Shown: piece after piece, positions 34,423-43,437 of the stretch
Layout: every line of letters starts with the position of its first letter
Numbering within the stretch: the first letter of the stretch is position 1
DNA from: Martinezella tropici
GTDB taxonomy: Bacteria > Pseudomonadota > Alphaproteobacteria > Rhizobiales > Rhizobiaceae
Reading direction: 5' to 3'
DNA length: 64,000 bases
NCBI GenBank assembly: GCA_000799755.1
Contig: JUHI01000001.1
Coordinates: forward strand, 1,240,001-1,304,000
Program-made: the position numbers and the translations under genes
The notes under the pieces: model-generated
Seen by the model: only the letters and a program-made list of their open reading frames with translations
What the model was told of the DNA's origin: nothing
Databases searched by the model: none

Positions 34423-37400
34423 CACGCGGCCTCCCGCTCGGAGATGCGCGCGACCGGGAACGTATCGAGCAGTTTGCCGAGCACGGTCGGGCCCGTGGCG
34501 TCGACCGGCACGAAGAAGCGCAGCTTCCATGAGATGATCTCGCTGAAGAGACCATAGGCCCGCAGGCGGTCGCGCATGGCCTCGGTGAACCCCGTCAGCT
34601 CCAGCCGCTGGGCGCTCATGACGCGTGCGCGGCGAAGCTGAAGGCCTTCGGCGAGGTCGAGGATCGTCACGCCATCCATCAGGGCCGCGAAAGCCTGGTC
34701 GGCCGTCAGCGACGCGCCCCCGGTCGTCGCCGCGTTCGCGGCCCAGGCGGGCGAGACACGGCGGCCGATGATGCGCTCGCCGGCATCCGTCTGGAGGCGA
34801 TATACGCGAGTCGACTCGTCCGGCAGGCGTTTCCAGATGGGAAGGAGCAGGCCGGCGACGATATGGATCGTGCTGTCGGAGAATTCCGGCATCTCGGCGA
34901 GTTCGGCGTTCCACGCGCTCGCGAAGGCGGCGTGATCGGCTTCCTCCCAATGGCTCTCCGCCATCATGCACAGCGGCGCATAATGCTGCTCCATCGGCCG
35001 GATCAGGCAGACGCGCCGCTCGATCTCGCCATCGTCGAGCATCATCGACGGTGCGGGAACCTGCACAGCGGCGCGCCCGGAACGGCCGTTGACCAGCAGC
35101 CGCGCCCGTGGATCGGACAGACGGTCGAGCGCGTCGGGAAGGTTCGTCGGCCGATTGCGCTCCCGCCGCGTGATCGTGAGCAGTCGAGTTTCGGCGCCGG
35201 TGCCGGCATGGGTATGGATCACCTGGCTGTCGGTGACGATGAAGCTCTCGGCTTGCAGCGTCTCCAACCCGAGGTCATAGACGCCGCTGCGGATCGCGCC
35301 CTCGACCTTGGCGGTCAGGAGCTGCTCGAACGCGGTGAAGAGCACGCCCTGCAGGTCGATTGTGAGCGCCAAGAGGCGATTGAGGAAGGTGGTGATCGGC
35401 GGCAGCTCGTCCTTGATGCCGTTGTCATCCATCAGCTTCAGGCCGGTGGCGGATTCGAAGCGGCCGAGCGAGCAGCCCTCGACCTTGCCACGAACGAGCA
35501 GCAAGTAGAGCTGGCGAAGCGCATCGCGGGCGTATGGGCTTTCGAGATTGTCCTCGGGCCGGAACAGGCCCTGACCGCCGGTCTGACGCTGACCGCGCGT
35601 GATGGCGCCGAGCGTGTCAAGCCGGCGCGCGATCGTCGAGAGGAAGCGCTTTTCGGCCTTCACGTCGGTGGCGATCGGCCGGAAGAGCGGCGGCTGCGCC
35701 TGATTGGTGCGGTTGGTGCGACCGAGCCCCTGGATCGCCGCGTCGGCCTTCCAGCCCGGTTCGAGCAGATAGTGGATGCGCAGGCGCTGGTTCTTGGCGG
35801 CGAGATCCGCGTGGTAGCTGCGGCCGGTGCCGCCAGCGTCGGAGAAGACGAGGACGCGCTTCTGGTCGTCCATGAAGGCGGCCGCTTCCGCGAGATTGGC
35901 GGAAGCCGCCCGGTTCTCCACGGCAAGGCGCTCGCCCTTGCGTACCACGCGCCGCGAGCGACCCGTTACCTCGGCGACCAAGTCGGTGCCGAAGCGCTGG
36001 ACGATCTGGTCGAGCGCGCCTGGAACGGGCGTCATAGCTGCGAGACGCTCGATCAGCTCGTCGCGCCGGGCGACGGCTTCGCGGCTCTCGACGGGCTGGC
36101 CGTCATGGTAGACCGGCCGCGACGACAGATTGCCCTCGCTGTCGGAGAACGGCTCGTAGAGCTGCACCGGAAAGGAATGGGCGAGATAGTCGAGGACATA
36201 TTCGCGCGGCGTGATGTCGACGCGCACGTCGTTCCATTCCTCGGTGGGGATTTCGGCCAGACGGCGCTCCATCAGGGCCTCGCCGGTCGAGACGATCTGG
36301 ATGACGGCGGTGTGCCCTTCGCCCAAGTCCCGCTCGATCGAGCGGATCAGCGTCGGCGTCTTCATGCTGGTCAGAAGATGGCCGAAGAAGCGCTGCTTCG
36401 CGCTCTCGAAGGCCGAGCGCGCGGCCGACTTCGCCTGGCGGTTCAGCGTGCCGGTATCGCCGGTGATGTTGGCGGCTTGCATCGCCGCGTCGAGATGATT
36501 GTGGATGATGGCGAAGGCGTCGGCATAGGCGTCGTAGATGCGCGTCTGCTCGGGCGTGAGCTGGTGCTCGACCAGCTCGTATTCCACGCCGTCATAGGAG
36601 AGCGACCGCGATGTGTAGAGGCCGAGCGAGCGCAGATCGCGGGCGAGCACCTCCATGGCCGCAACGCCGCCGTTCTCCACCGCCTCGACGAACTCAGCGC
36701 GATTGGCGAAGGGGAAATCGTCGCCGCCCCACAGACCGAGCCGCTGGGCGTAGGCGAGATTGTGGACGGTGGTCGCCCCTGTCGCCGAGACGTAGACGAC
36801 GCGGGCATTCGGAAGCGCGTGCTGGAGCCGGAGCCCCGCACGGCCCTGCTGCGACGGGGCCACGTCGCCCCGTTCTCCCTTGCCGCCGCCGGCGTTCTGC
36901 ATCGCGTGGGACTCGTCGAAAATGATCACTCCGTCGAAATCGGAGCCCAACCATTCGACGATCTGCTTGACCCGCGATAGCTTCTCGCCGCGGTCGTCGG
37001 ACCGTAGCGTAGCGTAGGTTAGAAATAGGACGCCTTCGCCAAGCCGAATGGCGGTGCCTTGCGGGAAGCGCGATAGCGGCGTGACCAGCAAGCGCTCCAT
37101 GCCGAGGGCTGACCAGTCGCGTTGGGCGTCCTCAAGCAGCTTGTCGGACTTGGAGATCCAGACGGCCTTGCGCCGCCCTTGCAGCCAGTTGTCGAGGATG
37201 ATGCCGGCCGACTGGCGGCCCTTGCCGGCGCCGGTCCCGTCGCCGAGCATGAACCCGCGGCGGAAGCGGACGGCGCCCTCGCCATCATCAGGCGCGGCGG
37301 TGACGAGATCGCCGGTCTCGTCCACGGTCCAGGCGCCGGCAAGATATTCGCTGTGGGCGTCGCCGGCATAGATCAGCGTCTCAAGCTGAGCGTCGGAGAG

Positions 37401-38738
37401 GATGCCGTCCGTGACGATGGCGGCCGGAAGCGTCGGCCGGTAGCTCGGCTTCGGTGGCGCTACCGCTGCCATGGCGGCGGACTGGACCAGTTTTGTGGGA
37501 TGCGGCTGTGCGCCCGCGATGCGGATCGACTGGAGCGCATAGGTCTCGTAGATCGCCTCGGACAGCCGACCGCCTTCCGGCGCCGTCCAGTCCACGGTCT
37601 GGTAGTCGAGCGGCACGCCTTCGAGCTGGGCGACGCGGCGGGCGGGTGCTGCGGCTGCCGCCCGGGCGAGATAGCTGCGCACGGTACGCGGTGCGGGCTC
37701 GGCTGCGGCCTTCGGAAGCGTGACGGCCGTCCGCGCCGGGACCTGGCTCTCGATCCAGGTGAGCAGCGTCGCCACGTCGGGCGCGAGACCGGCGGACTCG
37801 GGGAAGTGAGCGGGATCGTCGGCCGGCGCCTTGTCGATGACGGTCAGGCGCGTCTCGATCGTCGTTCCGTGCTTGGCATAGACCGAGCCTGCGATCGCCG
37901 CCGTGAACACGACGCGGCCGCGCTCCTGCAGGCGGACGAAGTTGTCGCGCCAGGCCGGAAGCTCGGGCGAGAAATTCGCTCCTGTGATTGCGACCAGGCG
38001 GCCGCCTGGAGCGAGGCGTGCGAGCGCCGAGGCGATGTGGCGAGAGGCAGCGTCGGCCACACGGCCCGAGACGTTGGCCATAACCGAGAACGGCGGGTTC
38101 ATGATGATCACGCTGGGGACGGCGGCCCGGTCGAGATGATCGTCGATCTGTGCGGCGTCGAAGCGCGTGACCGAATTGGCCGGAAAGAGCGAGGACAGAA
38201 GATCGGCGCGGGTCGCGGCCAGCTCGTTGAGGATGAGATCGGCGCCCAGAATCTCCGCGAAGATCGCGAGCAGACCCGTGCCGGCCGATGGCTCCAGAAC
38301 ACGGTCGGCGTGCGTGAGCTGGGCGGCGGTCAGCGCAGCCAGCCCGAGCGGCATCGGCGTCGAGAACTGCTGGAAGGTCTGCGCTTCCTCGGAGCGACGC
38401 GTGTGCGTGGGCAGCAAGCTGGCGACCTTGGCCAGGGCTGAAAGCCGGGAAACCGGAGACGCGGATTTGCGTAAAACCGCCTTTCCGTATTTGCGGAGGA
38501 ACAGGACGGCCGTGGCTTCGCAGGCATCGTAGGCCGTTTTCCAATCCCAGGCGCCGCTGGCGTCGGACGCGCCGAACGCCTGTTCCATGGCGGCCCTCAG
38601 GGTCGGCGCGTCGACCGGGCGGCCCTGTTCGAGATGAGGAAGGAGATGTTCCGCTGCGGCCAGGACGGCGGCGGGCGGGGTCTGCGGGGCAAGCGGGAGT
38701 GAGGCCGCCTCGGCGGCGGGGATCGCAGCATGGCGCAT
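34422..38738 (-). CDS. Strawberry-notch-like helicase with N-terminal methyltransferase domain
   Basis: A 1438-residue protein. Residues about 130-300 form a class I methyltransferase-like domain (VLEPSAGTGLLAIFAE and the motif IV NPPF). Residues about 480-1050 are an SF2 helicase core like strawberry notch: Walker A GDGTGAGKGRQ, DEAH-like FDESHAMQN, SATGATTVHNL, and motif VI QGLGRTNRTNQAQ. The enzyme should couple ATP-driven DNA remodelling to base methylation; protection of the element against restriction is a reasonable inference. Its 5' leader resembles those of parB and ardC. Intact. Confidence 0.92.
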   Translation of the reverse strand: MRHAAIPAAEAASLPLAPQTPPAAVLAAAEHLLPHLEQGRPVDAPTLRAAMEQAFGASDASGAWDWKTAYDACEATAVLFLRKYGKAVLRKSASPVSRLSALAKVASLLPTHTRRSEEAQTFQQFSTPMPLGLAALTAAQLTHADRVLEPSAGTGLLAIFAEILGADLILNELAATRADLLSSLFPANSVTRFDAAQIDDHLDRAAVPSVIIMNPPFSVMANVSGRVADAASRHIASALARLAPGGRLVAITGANFSPELPAWRDNFVRLQERGRVVFTAAIAGSVYAKHGTTIETRLTVIDKAPADDPAHFPESAGLAPDVATLLTWIESQVPARTAVTLPKAAAEPAPRTVRSYLARAAAAAPARRVAQLEGVPLDYQTVDWTAPEGGRLSEAIYETYALQSIRIAGAQPHPTKLVQSAAMAAVAPPKPSYRPTLPAAIVTDGILSDAQLETLIYAGDAHSEYLAGAWTVDETGDLVTAAPDDGEGAVRFRRGFMLGDGTGAGKGRQSAGIILDNWLQGRRKAVWISKSDKLLEDAQRDWSALGMERLLVTPLSRFPQGTAIRLGEGVLFLTYATLRSDDRGEKLSRVKQIVEWLGSDFDGVIIFDESHAMQNAGGGKGERGDVAPSQQGRAGLRLQHALPNARVVYVSATGATTVHNLAYAQRLGLWGGDDFPFANRAEFVEAVENGGVAAMEVLARDLRSLGLYTSRSLSYDGVEYELVEHQLTPEQTRIYDAYADAFAIIHNHLDAAMQAANITGDTGTLNRQAKSAARSAFESAKQRFFGHLLTSMKTPTLIRSIERDLGEGHTAVIQIVSTGEALMERRLAEIPTEEWNDVRVDITPREYVLDYLAHSFPVQLYEPFSDSEGNLSSRPVYHDGQPVESREAVARRDELIERLAAMTPVPGALDQIVQRFGTDLVAEVTGRSRRVVRKGERLAVENRAASANLAEAAAFMDDQKRVLVFSDAGGTGRSYHADLAAKNQRLRIHYLLEPGWKADAAIQGLGRTNRTNQAQPPLFRPIATDVKAEKRFLSTIARRLDTLGAITRGQRQTGGQGLFRPEDNLESPYARDALRQLYLLLVRGKVEGCSLGRFESATGLKLMDDNGIKDELPPITTFLNRLLALTIDLQGVLFTAFEQLLTAKVEGAIRSGVYDLGLETLQAESFIVTDSQVIHTHAGTGAETRLLTITRRERNRPTNLPDALDRLSDPRARLLVNGRSGRAAVQVPAPSMMLDDGEIERRVCLIRPMEQHYAPLCMMAESHWEEADHAAFASAWNAELAEMPEFSDSTIHIVAGLLLPIWKRLPDESTRVYRLQTDAGERIIGRRVSPAWAANAATTGGASLTADQAFAALMDGVTILDLAEGLQLRRARVMSAQRLELTGFTEAMRDRLRAYGLFSEIISWKLRFFVPVDATGPTVLGKLLDTFPVARISEREAA

Positions 38739-38762
38739 GGGGATACCTCGGAGAGCGGGATA

Positions 38763-38833
38763 CGGGCGAGCCGGCCCGGCGCTCTCTCTCGACCGGACGG
38801 GCTCAAACCCGTCCCGGCCGACCTCTCACTCTG
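38763..38833 (-). promoter_or_regulatory. Shared 5' leader, copy C (helicase gene)
   Basis: Read on the minus strand, this leader has AGAGTGAGAGG, a hairpin GGACGGG tttgag CCCGTCC, then GTCGAGAGAGAG and a GCCCGT box before the start codon. The same order of blocks is found before parB and ardC. It probably carries a common promoter or post-transcriptional control element. Confidence 0.6.
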
Positions 38834-38968
38834 GCGTGCTGGGAACCCGGCTCGTCGCCCGGCCTTTCGGCGGCGACGTCGGGACGCTAAACTCCGGTAG
38901 GAAAAGAAGCCGCGGCCGCTCGCACCGCTCCGAGTCCGCCGTGCCGGACGAGGAATATGGGAGGCGAG

Positions 38969-39328
38969 ATGAAGGGCAGCGCGATCGGGATCATCGGGGC
39001 GGTATGTCTGGCGATCGGGTTCGGCGCGGGCTTTGCCCTGCGGCCTGTCATCGCCCCGGTCGCCGCATCGCCTGCGGTCGCGGCCGGTGTCGCTCAACCG
39101 ACTGAGGAGGAAGCCACCGCCGCTGTCCGCCGCCACCGCTTGTTCACGGGCACGTCGCTCGCGAACGCGACGTTGAAGCTCGGCGACTGCTCGCCGGGCG
39201 GAGTCGGACCAGGCGTGACGTGCATGACGCAGATCGTGCTGGATTCCACTAAGCCGAACGCGGCACCGCAGAACCGGCCGATCTGGTTCGCCCGCGTCAA
39301 CGGCCAGTGGGAGGTGGCGGTCTGGTAA
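38969..39328 (+). CDS. Exported or membrane-anchored small protein
   Basis: A 119-residue protein with an N-terminal hydrophobic segment (IGIIGAVCLAIGFGAGFAL) and a periplasmic part with two cysteines (LGDCSPGG, GVTCMTQ) that may form a disulfide. GGGAGG lies 5 bases before the ATG at 38969, which decides the start. It overlaps the next plus-strand gene. Function unknown. Confidence 0.72.
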   Translation: MKGSAIGIIGAVCLAIGFGAGFALRPVIAPVAASPAVAAGVAQPTEEEATAAVRRHRLFTGTSLANATLKLGDCSPGGVGPGVTCMTQIVLDSTKPNAAPQNRPIWFARVNGQWEVAVW

Positions 39329-39750
39329 GGGCGGACGACGGACCGGAATTGGCGAGGTTCTTCCTCGCCAATGGCGAAGGGTTCCTGCCGTCTCCCGCTG
39401 CAGTCGACGGGCGGGACGCGGGCGATGTCTGCTACGGGACGGCGATCGCGGCCGAGCTTGCCCTGAAGGCGTTCCTGTTGAGCCAGGGCTGGAATGACGA
39501 TCGCTGTTGTCGGGACGTCCGGCATGATCTGGAGCGCGGACTGTCAAGCGCCCGGGAGGCGGGACTGAGCGGCACCGTGAGCGAGCTGGCCGATGTAGTC
39601 GCGATGCTCAACGTCTATTATCCGCGTCACGCCTTCGATCGCTTCGTGCTGCCTGGCGGGGATGCGACGTTTCCGTCGAGGGCCCGGGAGGCCGTCGCGG
39701 GCCTCATCGACATCGTGCGGCCCTATGTCGAGGCCTCCGGCGGGCGTTAG
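39307..39750 (+). CDS. HEPN-like hypothetical protein
   Basis: About 140 residues. The core TAIAAELALKAFLLSQGW...RCCRDVRHDLERGLSSAREAG fits the HEPN pattern of a helix with E..LKA followed by HDL. An R(x6)H reading (RCCRDVRH) would be compatible with HEPN RNases, but is not certain. The start is unclear: GTG at 39307 lies inside the preceding gene and no ATG is available. It meets the DUF6117 gene tail to tail with 4 bases of overlap. Confidence 0.6.
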   Translation: MGGGGLVRADDGPELARFFLANGEGFLPSPAAVDGRDAGDVCYGTAIAAELALKAFLLSQGWNDDRCCRDVRHDLERGLSSAREAGLSGTVSELADVVAMLNVYYPRHAFDRFVLPGGDATFPSRAREAVAGLIDIVRPYVEASGGR

Positions 39751-39947
39751 ATCTCGAAGGGGTTGCCGTCGGCGAGATGCCCGAACGGCGTGAAGACGAA
39801 ATCGCCGTCATCGCGTCCGACGGCGCAGATGACGTAGCGGGGCTCGCCCGTCGCGACGTCGATGCATTCCATCAGCGCCAGGTCGCCACTTTCGGCGGCG
39901 CGCAAGAGCGTCTGGAAGTTGGCGCGCGCATGATCGGGAATGCTCAT
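39747..39947 (-). CDS. DUF6117-like small protein
   Basis: A 66-residue protein: IPDHARANFQTLLRAAESGDLALMEC, then GEPRYVICAVGRDDGDFVFTPFGHLADGNP. This matches the small DUF6117 family from ICEs and plasmids. It overlaps the preceding gene by ATGA. Function unknown. Confidence 0.8.
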   Translation of the reverse strand: MSIPDHARANFQTLLRAAESGDLALMECIDVATGEPRYVICAVGRDDGDFVFTPFGHLADGNPFEI

Positions 39948-40354
39948 CGCGCACCTCCCTCGGCAAGGCGGTCGGCCAGCCAGCGCCCGGTGCTGATCCA
40001 TTCGATCGTCTCGCCGGTCGCAAGGTCCAGCAGATGGGCGCCGCCGGAGAAGCCGTTGACGACGGGGTCCGAAGCGATGTTGGCCCATTGGAATCCCCAG
40101 CGCCCGGTCAATCCGAAGGATTCGGCGCAGCGCATCACGAAGGTGATCGCAAGCTGCTGGTCGGCGCTGCCGGGATCGCGGAGCCAGAGGCGGGCCGGTC
40201 CACGATCCGGCGTCAGCGAGAGCAGGAACGGCTCGGCCGGCGGGTCTTCGCGGGCATTTTCGGCGATCAGCGCGGTGTAATCGAGAAGGCGCGCGGCGTT
40301 GGCGGCAGTGCTGACGTCGAGCAGGCATGAAAAGCGGGTGAGAAAATCGGTCAT
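39944..40354 (-). CDS. Conserved hypothetical ICE protein
   Basis: A 136-residue protein with no clear catalytic motif (LLDYTALIAENA; RLWLRDPGSADQQLAITFVMRCAESFG; TIEWISTGRWLADRL). AGGAG lies before the ATG at 40354. It is coupled to the DUF6117 gene. Just upstream is a minus-strand terminator for the parB transcript, so this pair probably has its own promoter or depends on read-through. Confidence 0.65.
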   Translation of the reverse strand: MTDFLTRFSCLLDVSTAANAARLLDYTALIAENAREDPPAEPFLLSLTPDRGPARLWLRDPGSADQQLAITFVMRCAESFGLTGRWGFQWANIASDPVVNGFSGGAHLLDLATGETIEWISTGRWLADRLAEGGAR

Positions 40355-40371
40355 GGCGGGCTCCTGAAACG

Positions 40372-40397
40372 AAAAAAGCCCGACGCTGGGCCGGGCT
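40372..40397 (-). terminator. Rho-independent terminator after the parB unit
   Basis: On the minus strand AGCCCG, a 9-base loop, CGGGCT and then TTTTTT. It lies 26 bases after the 72-aa gene and separates the parB transcript from the next genes. Confidence 0.75.
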
Positions 40398-40422
40398 CGG
40401 GAGGGATCGGATGGTGGTCGGG

Positions 40423-40641
40423 CTAGTAGCCGAACTGCCAGGACGGCCATGCTTGGTCGTCGTCGGCGGCCCGCACGGCGTCGTTGAGATAGGCTGGGTC
40501 GCCCTCGACGACGGTGGGTTCGCGAACCGGCGTCTCGTCGATGACGGTCACGCAGGCAACGAGCCCGTCCTCGACCTCGACATGCACGGGAACGAGATAT
40601 TGGAAGACGACGCGGCGCGGCGTCGGGCTGGATTGCGACAT
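40423..40641 (-). CDS. Small conserved hypothetical protein after parB
   Basis: A 72-residue protein: RRVVFQYLVPVHVEVEDGLVACVTVIDETPV and an acidic AADDDQAWPSWQFGY tail. No known motif. It follows parB by 60 bases and precedes the terminator at 40372, so it is the last gene of the parB transcript. Confidence 0.7.
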   Translation of the reverse strand: MSQSSPTPRRVVFQYLVPVHVEVEDGLVACVTVIDETPVREPTVVEGDPAYLNDAVRAADDDQAWPSWQFGY

Positions 40642-40701
40642 GGCGCAGCTCCTTGTGTTGGAGGAATGAGCGGAGAGGCCGAAGCCGCTCCGCGTCTGCG
40701 C

Positions 40702-42828
40702 CTATTCGGCCGCAACGAGGTGGCGTTCCTCGTCTTCGGCGTCGTCGGCGATCTCCTCGTCATCGCCCGCGAGGAAGTCGGGCAGCGCCGCACCGTCATC
40801 AACGCCGCCCTGACCTTCCGGTGTCGGCGCCTCGGCCTCGATGACCAGGCGCAGCGGCTCGGGCAGCCAGCCGGTATCGGCGAGGAGACGTTCGGCCTCC
40901 TTGGCCATGTCGCCCTTCTTCAGATGGTCGATGAGCTGCGCAGCCTGTTCGCCGGCGCCCTCGCGGACCGCCTGAAGGATGCGGGGCTTGGTGACCCGGC
41001 CGAGATAGTTGCCGACGGTCGGACGCCAGCCGACGTCCACCATGTCGAGGCCGGTGGCGCGGGCCAGCCGGTCGGCCTGGCCGAGGCGCATGTCGAGGGA
41101 GTGCTGCGAGACGCCGTTGCCGCCATAGGGGTTGGGCTTCTCGTAGAGCGCGTTGACGCCGTAGCTCACGCAATGCGCCAGAAGCGCCATGCGGCTGGTA
41201 TCGTCGAGCGCGGCCAGCCAATCCCAAAGCGCGTCGTCCTCGGCGGGGATGTCGGCCGCCCAGGCCTCGTGCCGCTCATGCACCGCCCGCGCCGAGGGGC
41301 TGTCCTTCAACGCGTCGTCCTGGACGGGGAAGAAGACGTGGCTCACGGAAGTCTCCATCGCGCCCTTGTACATGCGATGCTGGAAGGCGTCGGAGACCAG
41401 CTTGTGCAGGAGCGCGGTCATCGCAACGTGCGGGTTCTCGGCCAGCGCATTGCGCAGCGCCAGGGTGCGATGGGCCGTCAGCTCGGTGACGAGGCGATCC
41501 GGCAACGGCTTGATCGCATCGTCCTCGTCGTCCTCCGGCTCGGCGGCCTGGCCGCCGATCGTGATGACGGCGCGCTGCACCGCCGGCTCGGTCGGGATGC
41601 TGCGAGCTTCCGCGTCGGTTTCACCCTCCGGGACGATCGGCGCCTCGTCCTCGGCCCGCACATAGCCGCGATCGATGTCGAGGCTGCCGTCATGGGCGAC
41701 GCTGATGAAGACGCCCGCGCGCGCGATGTCTTCCGCCTCGAACCGCACCGGCCGGTTCTCGAAGGCGCTGAGCGCCGTCTCGATCTCGCCAAGACGCTGA
41801 TCGACTTCGTCCGGCAGCTCGTCGGCGCCTTCATATTCGGCCTCGAGCTTCTGATACTCGGCGTTGAGCGTGTCGATCGTCGCCTGTTCCTCGGGAGTCA
41901 CGTCGAGCGGGTCTCCCTGCAATTCGCGCAGGCCGCGCGTCGCATCATAGGGGAAGCTGAGAGCGACCTCGATCCACTTCCAGCCTTCGGCCGCGATGGA
42001 CTCGGCAGTAGCTTTCAGCTTCTCGGCCACCAGGCGATCGAGCAGGGCGGCGTCCCGAAGCCAGCCACCGTCGTCGGACTGGAAAAGGTCGCGCATGACG
42101 ATGCCGCCGGCGGCCTCATAGGCGTCGACGCCGACGAAGACGGCCCGTTTGTCGGAGGCGCGCACCGTCGTCTCGGTGAGCATGCGCCGGATTTGATACG
42201 GCTCCTTGGACCAGGCGTCCTTGATCGAATCCCAGACCTGCTCCTGGCGGGCGTGGTCGTCCGACACCGTGAACGCCATGAGCTGGTCCAGCGTCATGCC
42301 GTCTTCAGCATAAACGTCCAGCAGCATCGGCGACGCCGCAGCGAGGCGCAGACGCTGCTTGACCACCTGTACGGGGACGAAGAGCGCCGCCGCGACCTCC
42401 TCCTCGGTCTTGCCCTTCGTCCGCATGTCCTGGAAGGCGCGGAACTGATCGAGCGGATGGAGCGGCGCCCGGTCGATGTTCTCGACCAGCGACACCTCCT
42501 CGGCGAGGATCTCGTCGTCATAATCGCGGACGACGCACGGCACCGGGGCGACTTTGGCGAGACGCTTCTGCTTGACCAGCAATTCGAGCGCGCGGAAGCG
42601 GCGGCCGCCTGCAGGCACCTCGAACATGCCGGTCTCGTTGCCTTCGGCGTCCGCCACGGGCCGGACGCTCAGGCTCTGGATCAGGCCGCGGCGGGCGATC
42701 GAGGCCGCCAGGTCCTCGATCGAGACGCCCGCCTTCACGCGGCGGACGTTGGACTGGCTCAAGACCAGCTTGTTGAAGGGAATGTCGCGCGAGGACGACA
42801 GGGTGATCTTCTGAACTGCAGTAGCCAT
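40702..42828 (-). CDS. parB: Large ParB/RepB-like nuclease-domain protein
   Basis: A 708-residue ParB-family protein. The N-terminal ParB/sulfiredoxin-like domain shows NVRRVKAGVSIEDLAASIARRGLIQSLSV and AGGRRFRALELL, followed by LAEEVSLVENIDRAPLHPLDQFRAF and an HTH (EEEVAAALFVPVQVVKQRLRL). The remaining 450 residues are an acidic extension specific to ICE/plasmid ParB-like proteins. These proteins often handle element maintenance or CTP/ATP-dependent DNA processing rather than classic segregation. A parA is 15 kb away in another operon. It has shared leader copy B. Confidence 0.9.
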   Translation of the reverse strand: MATAVQKITLSSSRDIPFNKLVLSQSNVRRVKAGVSIEDLAASIARRGLIQSLSVRPVADAEGNETGMFEVPAGGRRFRALELLVKQKRLAKVAPVPCVVRDYDDEILAEEVSLVENIDRAPLHPLDQFRAFQDMRTKGKTEEEVAAALFVPVQVVKQRLRLAAASPMLLDVYAEDGMTLDQLMAFTVSDDHARQEQVWDSIKDAWSKEPYQIRRMLTETTVRASDKRAVFVGVDAYEAAGGIVMRDLFQSDDGGWLRDAALLDRLVAEKLKATAESIAAEGWKWIEVALSFPYDATRGLRELQGDPLDVTPEEQATIDTLNAEYQKLEAEYEGADELPDEVDQRLGEIETALSAFENRPVRFEAEDIARAGVFISVAHDGSLDIDRGYVRAEDEAPIVPEGETDAEARSIPTEPAVQRAVITIGGQAAEPEDDEDDAIKPLPDRLVTELTAHRTLALRNALAENPHVAMTALLHKLVSDAFQHRMYKGAMETSVSHVFFPVQDDALKDSPSARAVHERHEAWAADIPAEDDALWDWLAALDDTSRMALLAHCVSYGVNALYEKPNPYGGNGVSQHSLDMRLGQADRLARATGLDMVDVGWRPTVGNYLGRVTKPRILQAVREGAGEQAAQLIDHLKKGDMAKEAERLLADTGWLPEPLRLVIEAEAPTPEGQGGVDDGAALPDFLAGDDEEIADDAEDEERHLVAAE

Positions 42829-42837
42829 CGGGGATTA

Positions 42838-42912
42838 CTCCGCGACGGGCGGCCGAGAGCCTCTCTCTCGACCTCTAACCCGTCACGGAAATCCCGTCCT
42901 TCCTCTCACTCT
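42838..42912 (-). promoter_or_regulatory. Shared 5' leader, copy B (parB)
   Basis: Minus strand: AGAGTGAGAGGAAGGACGGG, ATTTCCGTGACGGGTTAGAGG, TCGAGAGAGAGGCTC, GGCCGCCCGTCGCGGAG, then the start codon region. It aligns block by block with the leaders at 48627 and 38763. ACGG/CCGT can pair around ATTT. Confidence 0.65.
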
Positions 42913-42987
42913 CTTCTTCCGGCGCCTCCGCACGCGGCGACCGTCCGAAGTGGATCAGGTCGCCGCTCAAAGCCTCTGGCATAATCA

Positions 42988-43012
42988 AAAGGCGACTATA
43001 ATAGTCGCCTTT
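42988..43012. promoter_or_regulatory. 25-base perfect palindrome between parB and a divergent gene
   Basis: AAAGGCGACTAT a ATAGTCGCCTTT has 12-base arms. Its core CGACTATAATAGTCG is identical to the operator before the XRE gene at 29293. It sits upstream of the parB leader on one side and of the plus-strand gene at 43096 on the other, so one repressor could control both directions. Confidence 0.75.
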
Positions 43013-43095
43013 GCGCTGATGAGTTACGCGAAGACAGTCACACCATGTTGTCGCGTGTCGGATCATCTCCGGAGCCGTGCGATCGGAGAAGGCGG

Positions 43096-43395
43096 ATGGA
43101 CACGGAGGTTGAAGGCGACAGGAAAACGCCGTTGTGGAGTTGGCTGGGCTCGCTAGGCCGTCGCCGGCAATTCCGGTTGACGGCGTTCGATCGCGCACTG
43201 ATCGGCGCCCATGGAAAGGCGCTGACGACAATGGTTGTAGGGTTGCAGGCTCGCGGCCATCTCGACGTGAAGGAGTTTGCCGACATGCTCGGCCTCTTCA
43301 GCGTCGTGGTAGCGGATGACGACGATCTTGAGAGTTCGATCCTCGCCGTCTGGGCGGGCTTCATGAAAGACGCCATCGCCGATCCGAGCACGTAA
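43096..43395 (+). CDS. Conserved hypothetical protein divergent from parB
   Basis: A 99-residue helical protein (PLWSWLGSLGRRRQFRLTAFDRAL; LTTMVVGLQARGHLDVKEFADMLG; ESSILAVWAGFMKDAI). GGAG lies upstream of the ATG at 43096. It is transcribed away from parB across the 42988 palindrome. Family not recognised. Confidence 0.65.
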   Translation: MDTEVEGDRKTPLWSWLGSLGRRRQFRLTAFDRALIGAHGKALTTMVVGLQARGHLDVKEFADMLGLFSVVVADDDDLESSILAVWAGFMKDAIADPST

Positions 43396-43437
43396 AGGCG
43401 CAAAGCCGGAAATACGTGTCCGAAGCGGCGAAGCGTA

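Noticed and set aside
34863..36980. 705-codon plus-strand frame over the helicase gene
   Set aside because: Antisense to clear SF2 helicase motifs; codon pattern of a shadow frame.
40411..42984. 857-codon plus-strand frame over parB
   Set aside because: Antisense to a recognised ParB; no domain of its own.
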